DNA of 64,000 bases from Microcyclospora pomicola (Eukaryota > Ascomycota > Dothideomycetes > Capnodiales), in contig NHNY01000021.1 in assembly GCA_002786065.1 (NCBI GenBank), positions 124,001-188,000 of the forward strand, read 5' to 3'. Each line of letters opens with the position of its first letter. The first letter of the stretch is position 1. Shown here piece after piece: positions 54,082 to 64,000 of this stretch. The notes under the pieces are model-generated. The model saw only the letters and a list, made by a program, of their open reading frames with translations, was not told the origin of the DNA and did no database searches. A program made the position numbers and the translations under genes.

Positions 54082-55523
54082 CTAACACCCATTATACCCC
54101 TGCTGCTGCCACATCTTGACGCTCTTGACCGTCATCTCGTCCCCGTCCCGCCACGTCGGATACCACTGGTCGCGCGCGTCCCAAAAGTCCTTACGGGCGG
54201 TCGGCGAGGCGTCGACCCATGGCTTACCCGACGCGCCATCCGCGAACCAGCCGTTGGTGCCGCCGACGGCCACGTTCAGAATCAAGTAGAAGTCTTGATC
54301 GAACGGGGTGGAGTCCCGGCCCGTCTGGCTCCACGGGTCGACGAGGCGGGTGTTGTTGCTGTTGGCGACGGGGAAGTTGCCCTTCTGCCAGCGTGGGGCG
54401 TCGAATTTGGTGTAGAGCACCTGGGCGAGGCGGGAGTCGACGTAGGTGAAGAGGTACTTCTCGCTCCACTCGAGGCCGAAGGTGTGGAAGGCGTCGTGGT
54501 AGGTGCTGCGCAGGGCCTTGAGCTTGTTGTTCGTCTTCCAGTAGGCGTCGTCGGTCGCGTCCGGGCCCCAGTGCAGCGTCGACGAGATGATGTTGTTGCC
54601 GCCTTGCGCGTACGTGTAGTTGTTGCCGCGCGACTCGACGACATCGATCTCGCCTGAGGCTGGCCAGGCGCCGTATGTGTTGTTGACTGGGAGAAGCCAG
54701 ATGGCGGGCCAGAGCCAGTCGCCGGCGGGCAGTTTGGCGACGACTTCGATGCGGCCGTATTTGATGGTAGCGCCGAGCTTGGTGTTGAGTCGCGCAGATT
54801 TGACGGGGTTGACGACCGTGCCGTTGGTGGTGTTGGTGGATGTCACACAGTCTGACCAGACGGTGGAGGAGCATGAGCCGCTCTGGAGAAGGTTGATGAC
54901 GTTGTTGTTGTCCATGAGAGCCTCGTCCTGTAGAGTGGGTTTGATGACCAGCATCCCGTCCTGAACGAACACATTCTCATCGTCGGTCGTGGTCTGCTCG
55001 AACTCGCCGTTGCTAGAGTCCCACATGATCAGCACATCTATTCGCCACCTGAGCGATTTCAAGCACAAACATACCCAAACCCACCGACTTCAGCTTCCTT
55101 GGTCCAGACCTGACTGTTCAAGCCGTTGGAGAAATCCTCCATCAGGACCGGACAGTAGTTGTGCGTGGTGACGGTTTGCAGTCCGTCGTAGATCAAGAAT
55201 CCCGTCAAACCAAAGCCGAGTAAGATCCCCATCATGGGGATGATCGTCACCCACTTCTGCTTGGGATCTTTCTTCTCCAGCCATGGCCGTTCGGCAACGC
55301 CTTTTTGGATTCGGCGGGAATGGAAGTATTTCTGCGCTTGTACGGATTGGACGCCGGTGGAGGATCCCATGGTTGAGGCAGGCATGGATCCATAGGGTGT
55401 TGTGAAAGGGTTAGCTGGGGCAGCAGCTTCGATAGGATCACTATCGGAGTTGCTGGAGTGCGTTGGTCGGTGAACGACCTCGGTCATTGTGCCTGTGGCC
55501 GAGCTATGGTGGTTGGACTCCAT
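54082..55523 (-). CDS. Membrane-anchored glycoside hydrolase family 16 protein
   Basis: Exons 55523-55075 and 55012-54082 give 459 residues. A cytosolic N-terminus with PFTTPYGSMPAS and a basic stretch precedes one signal-anchor helix (IIPMMGILLGFGLTGFLIY, about 95-115), so it is a type II membrane protein with a lumenal or extracellular catalytic domain. The GH16 active site is GEIDVVE (Glu271, Asp273, Glu276). Supporting blocks are WLWPAIWLLP, TLHWGP, FHTFGLEWS, FYLILNVAVGGTNGW and VKSVKMWQQQ. GH16 enzymes of this type act on beta-1,3-glucans. An alternative acceptor 36 bp upstream would add 12 in-frame residues (WRIDVLIMWDSS); the chosen join GGFG-NGEFEQTT fits the family better. Confidence 0.9.
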
Positions 55524-58500
55524 CTTGGCTATCTGATTTTGGAGACTTCAAGCAGAAGTCCAAGGGTTTCGATGGAGGCGATAGTGCTGGGGGAAGGACC
55601 TGTGAGAGCAAACGGAGAGGCCGTGGTTCGCTGTATTTGAACCACTTGTTACCAGGCACCGCACAGTGGAACATGGTCGCGACGGCTGCAGACCAATCGA
55701 GAGGTGACCACGAGTAGAGTTTGGAGGTGCAGCGATACTGAGGAAAGGTGGTCGACATTGGGAAGAAGGGCCGTGAATAGCGCAAGGTGGAGGATGTACT
55801 GTCCAGGAAAGTGTCGAGACCGCGGCACAGCTGTTCAAAGGCTATTTGACTGCTGGCCTCGTCTCGGTCGACTGCGTTGAATCAGGACCAGTTGTGATGT
55901 TGGAAGTAGACCGAATGAAACGATGTCGAGTGATACTTGGCCAAGATTACAGGATGGGTCATGTCTGGAAGATGGAAAGCCGTCGACGATGAGACGTGAG
56001 CTTCTTCTCCGTCTTCTTTCTCCTCTCCTTGTTCTTCTCCTCCCCAAGATGTACGGCTTCTCCCCACTCACGCAAGACACGAGGCGCAGCGTAGACCCAA
56101 GCAGTGGATGAGAAATTAGTGACAAGCTTAAAAGCGTGGACAACGATCTAGTGCTGTTGCTGAACCTGATATTGAGTTCAAAACCCTCTCACCTGCAGTC
56201 GGCCGGCATGCCGCACGCATAAGGTACGTATACCGGCGTACTGTAGCTCATGGGCCGCTTCCAGTCGACGATAGTAGCAATGGGCCGCTGCATCAACTCG
56301 ATTCCAGAGGGATGTTTGGTCAAGGTGGCAGTACGCTGTATGCATGGAGTGAGGTCCAGGTCAACCACATCTGGACGAGGCAAAGTCAGCACAGACTCGA
56401 TGGATCAAAGGTTCCTCTCAGGTACACTCCGTCATGTTCTCATCGTTGATTCTCGTCACAGTAGAAATAGAACATCGCGGACGCCACGCGGGAAGATCAC
56501 CCGTCTGGACTACACTTGCTCAAAGGGGTGTGGTCATGTCTGGCGATGTCTGCTACAGAATACTTACCCCTCGCGGATGAAGAGACAAGATGCTTTACGC
56601 TATTGCGTCTCTAGCCACCGACTGTGACAAATTCCAGTATTGCCGATTGACGTGGACCCCCAGGCCACCCAAGCATCAATATCGCGCAATGTGCCTCCCT
56701 GATACCAACCCGCCAGAACAGACATCGCCCCCACGTGCCCGTTGACGCTCTCTGCAGGTCCCGCTGCCTGTCTTGAACCTAGACCAGCAGCGGCAGTGGA
56801 CCCGAGGGTTACGAGTGCGAGCAATTGACTTCACAAGGTTGATGCCGTCCATTCTCGAGCTCAACGACCTTTCCAACTCCCACAGCACAGGTTTTGCTCG
56901 CGGTCCGGCTTGTCCTAATCGCAAACTAAAGATACACATCTCACCTCGAACTTCTAGCGTTCCGGCGTAGAACATGCGCCTATCTTAGTCCTGCTTCTTC
57001 CTGCCCAGTCGTGCATACGGGGACGATTCTGCTTCTCTGGTTGACGATGTCTCAATCCCTGTTGAAAGATAACGCAGTCCAGTCGAGAAGCTAGACTGCC
57101 GAGTCTGCTGGCGAGATCAGTATCGAAGCATACGCTCGATGGCGGCGCTGGATGTGTTGCTAAGGACGAAAAGCTCGTAACTCTGCACTGCTGTGCCAGC
57201 CTACGGCATGAACTTAAGGACAATGCGCACCTACATCCAGAGGACATCACTCGTCGAGTTCATGATGGTCCACTGCATTCGGTCCGATCGCCGAACCACT
57301 CTGTACCGCGATCCGCCTCTTTCTCCCACCTCTCTATCTTGAACTCTTGCCATCTCCCGATACGAAAGTCGAAACCAAAGTCTCGGAACGGCGTGTCCAT
57401 CTGCTGCAGGAGATATCCGGCCACATGGCTGAATCGCGATCGTTCATCAACCAATCACCTTTCCATCTCTATCTCTCCTCCTTCCCTCTTCGTGATCCCG
57501 GCAAAACAGTGAGAAACAGGAAAAGAAACAGACTTTCACCGGCTGCGTGAAGTCTGCATGCGAACGGCTAACGGGCCGTGGGTCTCGAGTACGGCAATAC
57601 GACGAAACTCGGCCTCATCCCATATCGCCTACGGGATCGAGATCGGCCTGCATTACATCGGGTCACTGGCAGCCCATGTGCTACTCTCACCGTTTTTGAC
57701 GTCTCTATCGCCGACGGAGTGGATGAATTTGGATGAGCGTTCAGAGCGCCCACGTGGGTCCGGCAACCTCCAACTCTGATATCAAATGCATGCGAGTCCC
57801 TGTAGTCTCCTCCGTCCACGACTGTAGTCTTAACGTAGGTCTGGGCACAAACCTCATAAACTCCTGTCATGACGAAGTTGGTGCTGACCATTTGCTTGAA
57901 GCATGGCTACAATAAGAGAAACATGATCTTGGAAGCAGCTTCCATTTTCTCCAATATGATCTGACTTAAGCCCGGCACGCATACTGCCCATCCATCCACC
58001 GATCCCAGTCCGATCCATTGCGCCCCTATCATGCAATCAAGAGCCTCTCGTCTTCTCTCCCAGCCATCGTCAAACTTTCCTCGGCATACATGCAAGCCAT
58101 GCACGCTCGCGTTTCCGATCAGCTCGACGGCTTCCAAGCCCCCGACTCGGTCCACTTCTACGCCATCCAGCTCGGTCCACTCCAAGGGCCACTTGCACTG
58201 TCACACGAGGTCTGGGTATCCCCCCATCGCCCTGAGATTCGCCTTACGATTGCGACGTGCCTCACTCGTGTCTCCAATCATCCTGCGCCAGAAGGCATCG
58301 CAGAAGTCGTTAGCAGTATAGGTGTCTTCGCTAAGACGTAGACAGGCGCTCGCTATCCGTGCCCCTTGCTTCTCGAAATCTCATAGCGTCCGTGGGTATC
58401 TTTGTCCGTACAGCAACTCACAGCGGCGCATATCCCTTAGTAGGTAATGCTTCTAGTGGCAAGCTCCAGTTCCTCAACATGATTCCAGCAGGGGACTTCT

Positions 58501-59113
58501 AAAGAACAGCGCGTGCTGCTACTTGACAGTAAGAAGCACATGCACATCCTCCGACAGCTTGCGAGTGCTTCGCCAGCATCAAAAGCAATAGCCCCCATTG
58601 GTGATTGAGTCCGAAGACCCGACGACTCATCACGCGGGATCAAAGGCACGGAACGTGGCCAAGGTCGCAATCTACCTGCTTTGTAGACACGGTAGATAAG
58701 ACAGATAAGACAGGTACTGTACCTTAAGTCCCTACATGTACATGCCTCCATCTCCCATCTCTCTCCTCGGACTCCAGGGCAAGTAGGATGTTGACCTATA
58801 CCTGTAGCAGTGCAGCAACAAAGGCTTTGCAGGAGTCTGGGACCTCGTTCTTTTGGTAGAGATGATGAGAAGGACGATGTCCTGACGGAAAGGTGGGAAA
58901 TGTGACTCGATTTATTATCAGATGTTTGTACGGTGGACAGGATCTTGGAGTTTACCTCGTGTGCGATGTAATGAGGCGAAAAGGATTCTGAGAATAGTGA
59001 TGTGATTTTTGTATTCCGTAAACGATCTAAGAACGCCCGTATCTATGCAAATCTATTCAGAACCCCAGGATGATCCAAAACTCCCCTAGCCCCAATCCCA
59101 CTCATCCATCCAC
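55524..59113. other. Large gene-poor interval
   Basis: 3.6 kb upstream of the GH16 gene and downstream of xanA. No frame over about 125 codons, no convincing splice chain, and no tRNA or rRNA. A TTCTCC-rich pyrimidine tract lies at about 56000-56046. It may hold a long GH16 promoter or a decayed gene. Confidence 0.45.
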
Positions 59114-60307
59114 CTAAGCGACCATCTCCAACGGGGCCAGCGGCGCCTCGCTCGCGGCCAAGTTACACTGGCGAAAGACGCGGACCTCGTCGGGCAGGAA
59201 GCTGCCGGTGACGGAGTGCAGGACGCCGTGGTTGTTGAAGAGGGCGAGGTCGCCGGCGGCCCAGTCGACGGCGTAGACGAGCTCGGGCGCGATGCCGGGG
59301 CGCTGCAGGCGGTGCACGATCGCGCGCACCTCTGCCAGGTCGTCGATGACGGTGCCGTCGGCGAGGTGCAGCTTCTCGACCGCCGACGGGTGCACCTGCA
59401 GCGCCAGCTTGCCGGTGACCGGGTTGCGCCAGCACATGGGCAGGATCTGCACCTTGGCCTGGTCGATTGGGGGCAGCTCGGAGGCGGGCAGCTCGAGCCC
59501 GTCGGACACCAGGCCGAGCCCGTCGCTGCGGGAGCGCGCGTTCGCCATCCAGATGTACGGGTGCGCGGCGTACTGGACGCGCGTGGTGCGGGCGAAGGCC
59601 TTGTCGGCCTCGCTGAGCAGTTCGTACATGCGGAAGGAGTCGACGAAGGCGGTGCTGCCGCGCGCCAGCTGCAGCGTGTCGTTGGAGGCGTCGTCGTAGC
59701 GCAGCGTCTGGTACTCGGTCTTGGGGACCTGCACGGCCATCAAGCTGGTGACGCGCGGAGGGTTGAGGTCGTAGAGGGCAGCGTCGATGTGCCATCTGTG
59801 AGGGGGAATGAGGTTAGTTTGCTGTTCAGACTTGTGATCATCACAAAGCAATGCTTACCGGTAGAATCGAGTCACATCACGATCATCCTCCTCCGACACC
59901 GGCTCCTTGTGAAACGTCTTGTGATGGGGGTGCTTGAGGGTGATGTTCTTCAACCCTTCAAACTCGGCCACCGGGCCATTGCCGATGACCTGGACCTGCG
60001 GCTGGTGCGGGATGGTCTTGAGGTCAGGGTGGAGGACGCTCTTCTTCTGGTCGAGCGTCTTGCCGTGGCCGTAGCCCTCGACGGTGGGATCGAAGAGGCG
60101 GGTCAACTCGTACTGCGCCTTGGGCGACAGGTCCTGCTGGCCCTTGAAGACGACGATCTGGTAGGTGTACAGGGCGTGGCGGATGACATCGAAGTCGGCG
60201 GCCGAGATGTGCTCGAGGTCGGCGTGCTGCAGCTCGGCGCCGAAGGCGATGTCAGAGCCGGCCGGCGGGGTGATGGGGTGGACGGTGATGCGGGATTGGA
60301 TGGCCAT
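59114..60307 (-). CDS. xanA: Alpha-ketoglutarate-dependent xanthine dioxygenase (XanA-like, TauD family)
   Basis: Exons 60307-59859 and 59795-59114 give 376 residues; the join is TRFYR-WHIDAALYDL. The Fe(II) ligands of the TauD fold are His152 and Asp154 in WHID and a distal His at about 339-343 in NNHGVLHSV. The 2-oxoglutarate-binding Arg lies in VRVFRQCN. Blocks GYGHGKTLDQKKSVLHPDL, NITLKHPHHKTFHKE, NPVTGKLALQVHPSAVEKLH and RLQRPGIAPELVY match my memory of fungal XanA, which oxidises xanthine to uric acid in place of xanthine dehydrogenase. TauD membership is certain; the xanthine substrate is by resemblance. The second exon is very GC-rich. Confidence 0.82.
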
Positions 60308-61235
60308 TGCGAGGGGTTGATGTGGTTATGTAAGGTGAAGTAGAAGATACGAAAGTGTCTTTCTTGAGTAGATGTATATTCTTCTTGATGCGGCTTGAGA
60401 TCTTGCTTGCAGGATGAAATAAAGATGAATCTGCTCGTGAATGATGTACTGAGATTGCGATGCTGATGAGAGAAGAAAGAAACGAACCCGATACCAGACC
60501 CTCGTCGCTTCTAATATACAACACCTCTATCGATCGTCCTACTTGATCGGCAGTTCTCGACCTCTCGATCGTGTCGTCTTATCGTGGCCTGGCGACGGTG
60601 GAAGTGGGCGTCGGCAGCGTCGCAGCTCGCCGCCGACGCAAACCGGGGTCTGGCCCACGGCGACAGCGTGCGCTTTCTCCTGCGGCGAAGATAGACACTG
60701 CCGCCGCCGCCGCCGGCACATCGCTTGGCTGTTCGCAAATAGCCGACGCGCTTGGATGATATAGCAGAGCGAAATGACAGAAGCTTGTTTGTGTCGAAGC
60801 TCGAGATGGATCGTGAACACGAGTGATGATGTATCCTACACATGACCCCACGTGATGGCTTTGCCACGGCGTTTGGCTGACTACACACCTCAGGTACACT
60901 GACCTACACTGCCAAATTATCATCACGACGTGATGATCCGTCCATGTGACGCTCACACATCGACTCGACTACGTCAATACAGGTTGGCATGTACATTACG
61001 CAGCACTTGATGGCATCATGCACCTTTACACATACCGTGACCGAGGCAGAGTAGGCGTACATAGCGTAGACCGCAGTCCGTAGAAATAGGATGTGATTCT
61101 TGTATTGCACATTGATCCTCTATATCTCTTTCCAAGTCTACTCCGTCTGTTACGCTCCATCACCCTATCTTCTCTCTACACAACAGACCAATCCTCGCTC
61201 CAAGTCAGGTCATTACCACCACCACACGCATCAGA
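60308..61235. promoter_or_regulatory. Divergent intergenic region
   Basis: 928 bp between start codons of xanA (minus) and the NTF2-like gene (plus). A GC-rich GCCGCC run is at about 60701-60716. No specific regulatory site recognised. Confidence 0.4.
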
Positions 61236-61983
61236 ATGGACTCGTCTTCCATCCCCCCTCCCGAGGGCACCTCGAAGGTGCACTTTCCCGACTCCGCCGG
61301 CAAGCCCGGCGAAGCTTTCGAGCCCCGCCAGACGATGCCCTACGCCGAGGTCCCGCCCGACGTGTCGAAATCGTTCCCGCTGTCGCCGGCTCGCAAGCGG
61401 CTGGTGGACGACATCATCGCGCTGTACAGCTGCCAGCCGACGGTGGAGCGGGTGAAGCGGTACACGGCGGACTGCGTGTACGACGACCAGTTCGTGTACG
61501 CGAACGACCGGTACAAGATGGCGGGCCAGTGGTACGGGCTGCCGATGGGATTCAAGGACTCGACGAACCACGGCTACCAGATCGTGACCAACGACCGCGA
61601 CCTGATCCAGTTCCGCAATGAGCAGAGCTGGACGTTCAAGGTCATCCCCAAGACGGCGCGCATCAACGCCCTGGTCAGCTTGAGCTTGGATCCGGACACG
61701 CTCGACTCGGACTTTATCCAGGTCAAGTATCACAAGGACCAGGCGAATGATAAGGATTACTCGCATGAGGGGCTTGGATTCAAGTTCAAGAAGTACCAGG
61801 CGGATACCGTGATGAAGCATATGTGGGTAAACTCCATCCCAGACTGGCCGGATGATTGCTAACGCGATATGTCGCAGGTCGACTCCCGAAGTCCAGCAAT
61901 TCAAGGCGGACGAGAATGCGGCCAAGGAGCCGGTGCGGAAATATGGTAGTGGCGAGGGGAGCGCGCCGGAGAAAGCGGTGTAG
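61236..61983 (+). CDS. SnoaL/NTF2-like domain protein, function unknown
   Basis: Exons 61236-61822 and 61878-61983 give 230 residues; the join is VMKHM-STPEVQQFKAD with a GTGGGT donor. The core, from ARKRLVDDIIALYSCQPTVE through RYTADCVYDDQFVYAND to FKKYQADTVMKHM, has the helix-then-sheet layout of SnoaL/DUF2358-like proteins, a cone-shaped fold used as enzyme or binding scaffold. No catalytic residues can be assigned. The short N-terminus is Pro-rich; the C-terminal tail is charged. No signal peptide. Confidence 0.8.
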
Positions 61984-62157
61984 TGTTGATATATCGTCGC
62001 CATATTCCATGACGCTGGGTGTTCGTAGGATAGCGAGTAGCTGCAGAAACAGGCAGAATGCCATGTTCATGATTATCGCTCATCAAGATCACTTCGTCTG
62101 GTCTCCAGAACCTCACTCAGATGTTCCTCGCATGGCCGATATCTGGCCTCATTCCCT

Positions 62158-63927
62158 TCAGGACCTCACCTCCGCCTCTCTCCTGGCCAACGCATTCGCC
62201 GCCCGCATCCGCATCTCCGCCGCGTTACGCTCCATGAAGCTCTCCCCCAGCGATCCAGCGGTAAAGCTGCCTTTCGTCGAGTGCCGCGAATAGCTCGAGC
62301 CATACACTTCATCCTCGGCGGCTTTCCGCGCCGCAGCGGCATAGTCCTCGCCTGCAAAGGTAGGGTCGTGCGAGATGCTGGGTCGGCGAAAGCCCGGCAA
62401 GGTCGGCTGCTGGGAGGCGCTGATGGAGCCGGGACGGAAGGAAAGAGGGACTTCGGCGTCGCAGGACGGGATCAGGCCCGCTTCGGCGTCGTAGTCGTAA
62501 TGTTCATTGGACGCGAGGGGTCGGACGGATGGCTGGGTGAGGCTGGGTGGCTCGTTGGTCGAGGGCTCGTCGCTGTCGTTGGGGGATTGGTCGTCGTCGT
62601 CGGGCTCGGGATCGTCGTAGCGCACGAGACCACCATCTGCGTCTTCCTCAAGGTCGAAGAAATCGCCGTCAGGGTCGATCGCAGTTGCGGAGGATTGCAC
62701 GGGTGGTGTTAAACTGGCAGATGAAGAAGCAGTGGTTGCCGGCTTGGGTGTCTTGCTGTTATCGTTGACAACCTTGTCGGTCATAGTCGCACTCGTGGCA
62801 TTGCCTTCGGCATGAATTACGGTGGTTTGCGTCGGCTTACCATCCTCGCTCACCTGCACCTCCAGCACCCCTTGACCATCGTTTTGCAGGGCAATCGAAC
62901 TCCGCGGACGCGAATGTGACGGGGCGTGATTGTTGCTGCTGAGAGAGAGCGGGACGCTGTCGCTTGGCGCCACGATGGTGTCCCCGACTGCCAGCGAAAC
63001 CCGTTTCCGTACCGGCCTCTCCTTGTGGGTCGGCGACTTCATGGCGGATGTCAATCGGCCGTCTGCCGAGGACCCAGAGGAAGACGTGCGTGAGGCAAGG
63101 GCGAGCTGGCTAGGTCGCTTCGCCTTGGCCTGAGCGCTCGACGTGATCGATGGGTCAGACAAAGCACGGGTGGGACCTTCGCGCGTCTCACTCGGGTGTT
63201 GTGCTTGCTCCGAGTCCGCCGACGCGATTATCGCCGGCGCCGAAGCGGTGCGCTCTGGTTGTGCGCGGACGTCAGGACGCTTCTGCTCCGACTCCAGCGC
63301 CGGCAGGAAGGGTGGCGTGAACAGGCCGACCAGATCTCTATCTCGTTCGATACTGGCACGACGGTCTTTCAGCCCGGCCAGCGCGGCCCTGCGTTCTGCC
63401 ACGGTCCCCTCCTCGTCCCCATCGTCCAGCAGACTTTGAGAATCCCTCCTCAAGCCAGATCCCATCAGCGCGTTGATGGCGGACTGACGTTGTGCGCTGA
63501 GCAGCGACTGCTCCAAGTGCCCACTGCTTCCACCGTTGAGCTCATCAAACGTAGACATAGTCGTGCTCTCCGAGCTCGTCCTCCTCTTGCCCCCTTCCCC
63601 CGCCACGACATGTTCTGACCGACTACCGTTCTCATGTGCTCCGCCTCTTGCCTTTTTTCCACCTTCTCCCGCCGACGTATTCCGCACCCGCTGTTCGAGA
63701 TCCCGCTCGAAGTTCTTGTACTCCCGCTCCTTGCTCGCGATGTACTTGTGGATGCTCTCGTCCAGCTGCTTGCGCTTCTGCTCCAGTTGCTCGAGGTACT
63801 CCGGCGGCAGGCTCGCGTCCGTCAGGCTCCGGCGGAAGGACACGCGCCGACTCTGCAGCGCGGGCTGTGTGGATGGTGGGGGATGTGGGAGCGGGAGCGC
63901 CTGCGCGTCACGCGCGCTCTCCGCCAT
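62158..63927 (-). CDS. Hypothetical Ser-rich protein with N-terminal coiled coil
   Basis: Single exon of 589 residues. A basic motif RRVSFRRSL is followed by a coiled coil (LPPEYLEQLEQKRKQLDESI, then HKYIASKEREYKNFERDL, residues about 35-80). The remainder is long, Ser/Thr/Asp-rich and probably disordered, with an acidic patch (GDFFDLEEDADGG) at about 425. The C-terminal 60 residues are conserved-looking and helical (DYAAAARKAAEDEVYG, FMERNAAEMRMRAANALARR). No catalytic or membrane motif; function not recognised. It is tail-to-tail with the preceding gene, 174 bp apart. Confidence 0.75.
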   Translation of the reverse strand: MAESARDAQALPLPHPPPSTQPALQSRRVSFRRSLTDASLPPEYLEQLEQKRKQLDESIHKYIASKEREYKNFERDLEQRVRNTSAGEGGKKARGGAHENGSRSEHVVAGEGGKRRTSSESTTMSTFDELNGGSSGHLEQSLLSAQRQSAINALMGSGLRRDSQSLLDDGDEEGTVAERRAALAGLKDRRASIERDRDLVGLFTPPFLPALESEQKRPDVRAQPERTASAPAIIASADSEQAQHPSETREGPTRALSDPSITSSAQAKAKRPSQLALASRTSSSGSSADGRLTSAMKSPTHKERPVRKRVSLAVGDTIVAPSDSVPLSLSSNNHAPSHSRPRSSIALQNDGQGVLEVQVSEDGKPTQTTVIHAEGNATSATMTDKVVNDNSKTPKPATTASSSASLTPPVQSSATAIDPDGDFFDLEEDADGGLVRYDDPEPDDDDQSPNDSDEPSTNEPPSLTQPSVRPLASNEHYDYDAEAGLIPSCDAEVPLSFRPGSISASQQPTLPGFRRPSISHDPTFAGEDYAAAARKAAEDEVYGSSYSRHSTKGSFTAGSLGESFMERNAAEMRMRAANALARREAEVRS

Positions 63928-64000
63928 GAGAGGTAAGGTAGGACTGCTGGGTTCGCGACAGTTGCGTTCCTCGCTGGTAAAGGTGCGGTCACGGATGGGT

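Noticed and set aside
56600-56824. Signal-peptide-like minus frame (LALVTLGSTAAAGLG)
   Set aside because: No ATG, an upstream stop, and no acceptor that would link it to another exon.
59216-60343. 375-codon plus-strand open frame
   Set aside because: Antisense to the well-supported xanA gene in very GC-rich DNA; composition (Val/Asp/Gly-rich) is that of a shadow frame.

Overview
The window is nuclear DNA of a filamentous ascomycete (Pezizomycotina; Dothideomycetes is an inference). It is GC-rich, genes are dense on both strands, and introns are mostly 45-80 bp with GTRNGY donors. The gene set is typical: Set9, Pik1, coronin, Hsk3, Rpb9, Ess1, a GRAM-VASt sterol transporter and a XanA-type dioxygenase.

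Layout. 1-17.2 kb is ordinary host DNA: an Atg38-like MIT protein cut by the window edge, a Lam/Ltc sterol-transfer protein, an unknown coiled-coil protein, mitochondrial-type ketoacyl synthase (Cem1), a nickel/cobalt transporter, an Ecl1-family zinc protein in three exons, and a small unknown protein. About 18.9-30.15 kb is an accessory island. 30.6-64 kb is host DNA again: pik1, set9, mitochondrial uL14, the divergent pair rpb9/ess1, a hypothetical protein, coronin, a small membrane protein facing hsk3, a CorA-like protein, a sugar transporter, a membrane-anchored GH16 enzyme, xanA, an NTF2/SnoaL-like protein and a hypothetical protein.

The island is the main discovery. It carries a two-exon DUF3435-type tyrosine recombinase (relative of Starship captains) with two C-terminal zinc fingers. 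Divergent from it is an unknown protein with a SAP-like N-terminus and a Cys-rich C-terminus. There is also an unknown NLS-bearing protein, two decayed fragments of another captain, and a 52-bp triplicated repeat. The whole 10.3 kb from 19420 to 29705 is sprinkled with the hexamer GTCGAG (usually GTCGAGG or GTCGAGA). By eye there are about 85 copies, nearly all in one orientation whichever strand is coding; the reverse complement CTCGAC occurs only about seven times. Outside the island both orientations run at well under one per kb. Such a polar, element-wide short motif is unexplained. It could be a binding site for an element-encoded protein, comparable in concept to the motifs bound by VANC anti-silencing proteins of VANDAL transposons.

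The island is bracketed by tRNA-Lys-derived sequence in inverted orientation. On the left is a tRNA-Lys(CTT)-like gene interrupted in its T-arm and held inside a 29-bp inverted repeat. On the right is a tRNA-Lys 3' fragment joined to a roughly 70-bp hairpin. Exact termini were not established.

Exon joins given here come from reading splice sites and frame by hand. Family names come from recognised motifs, not from searches.
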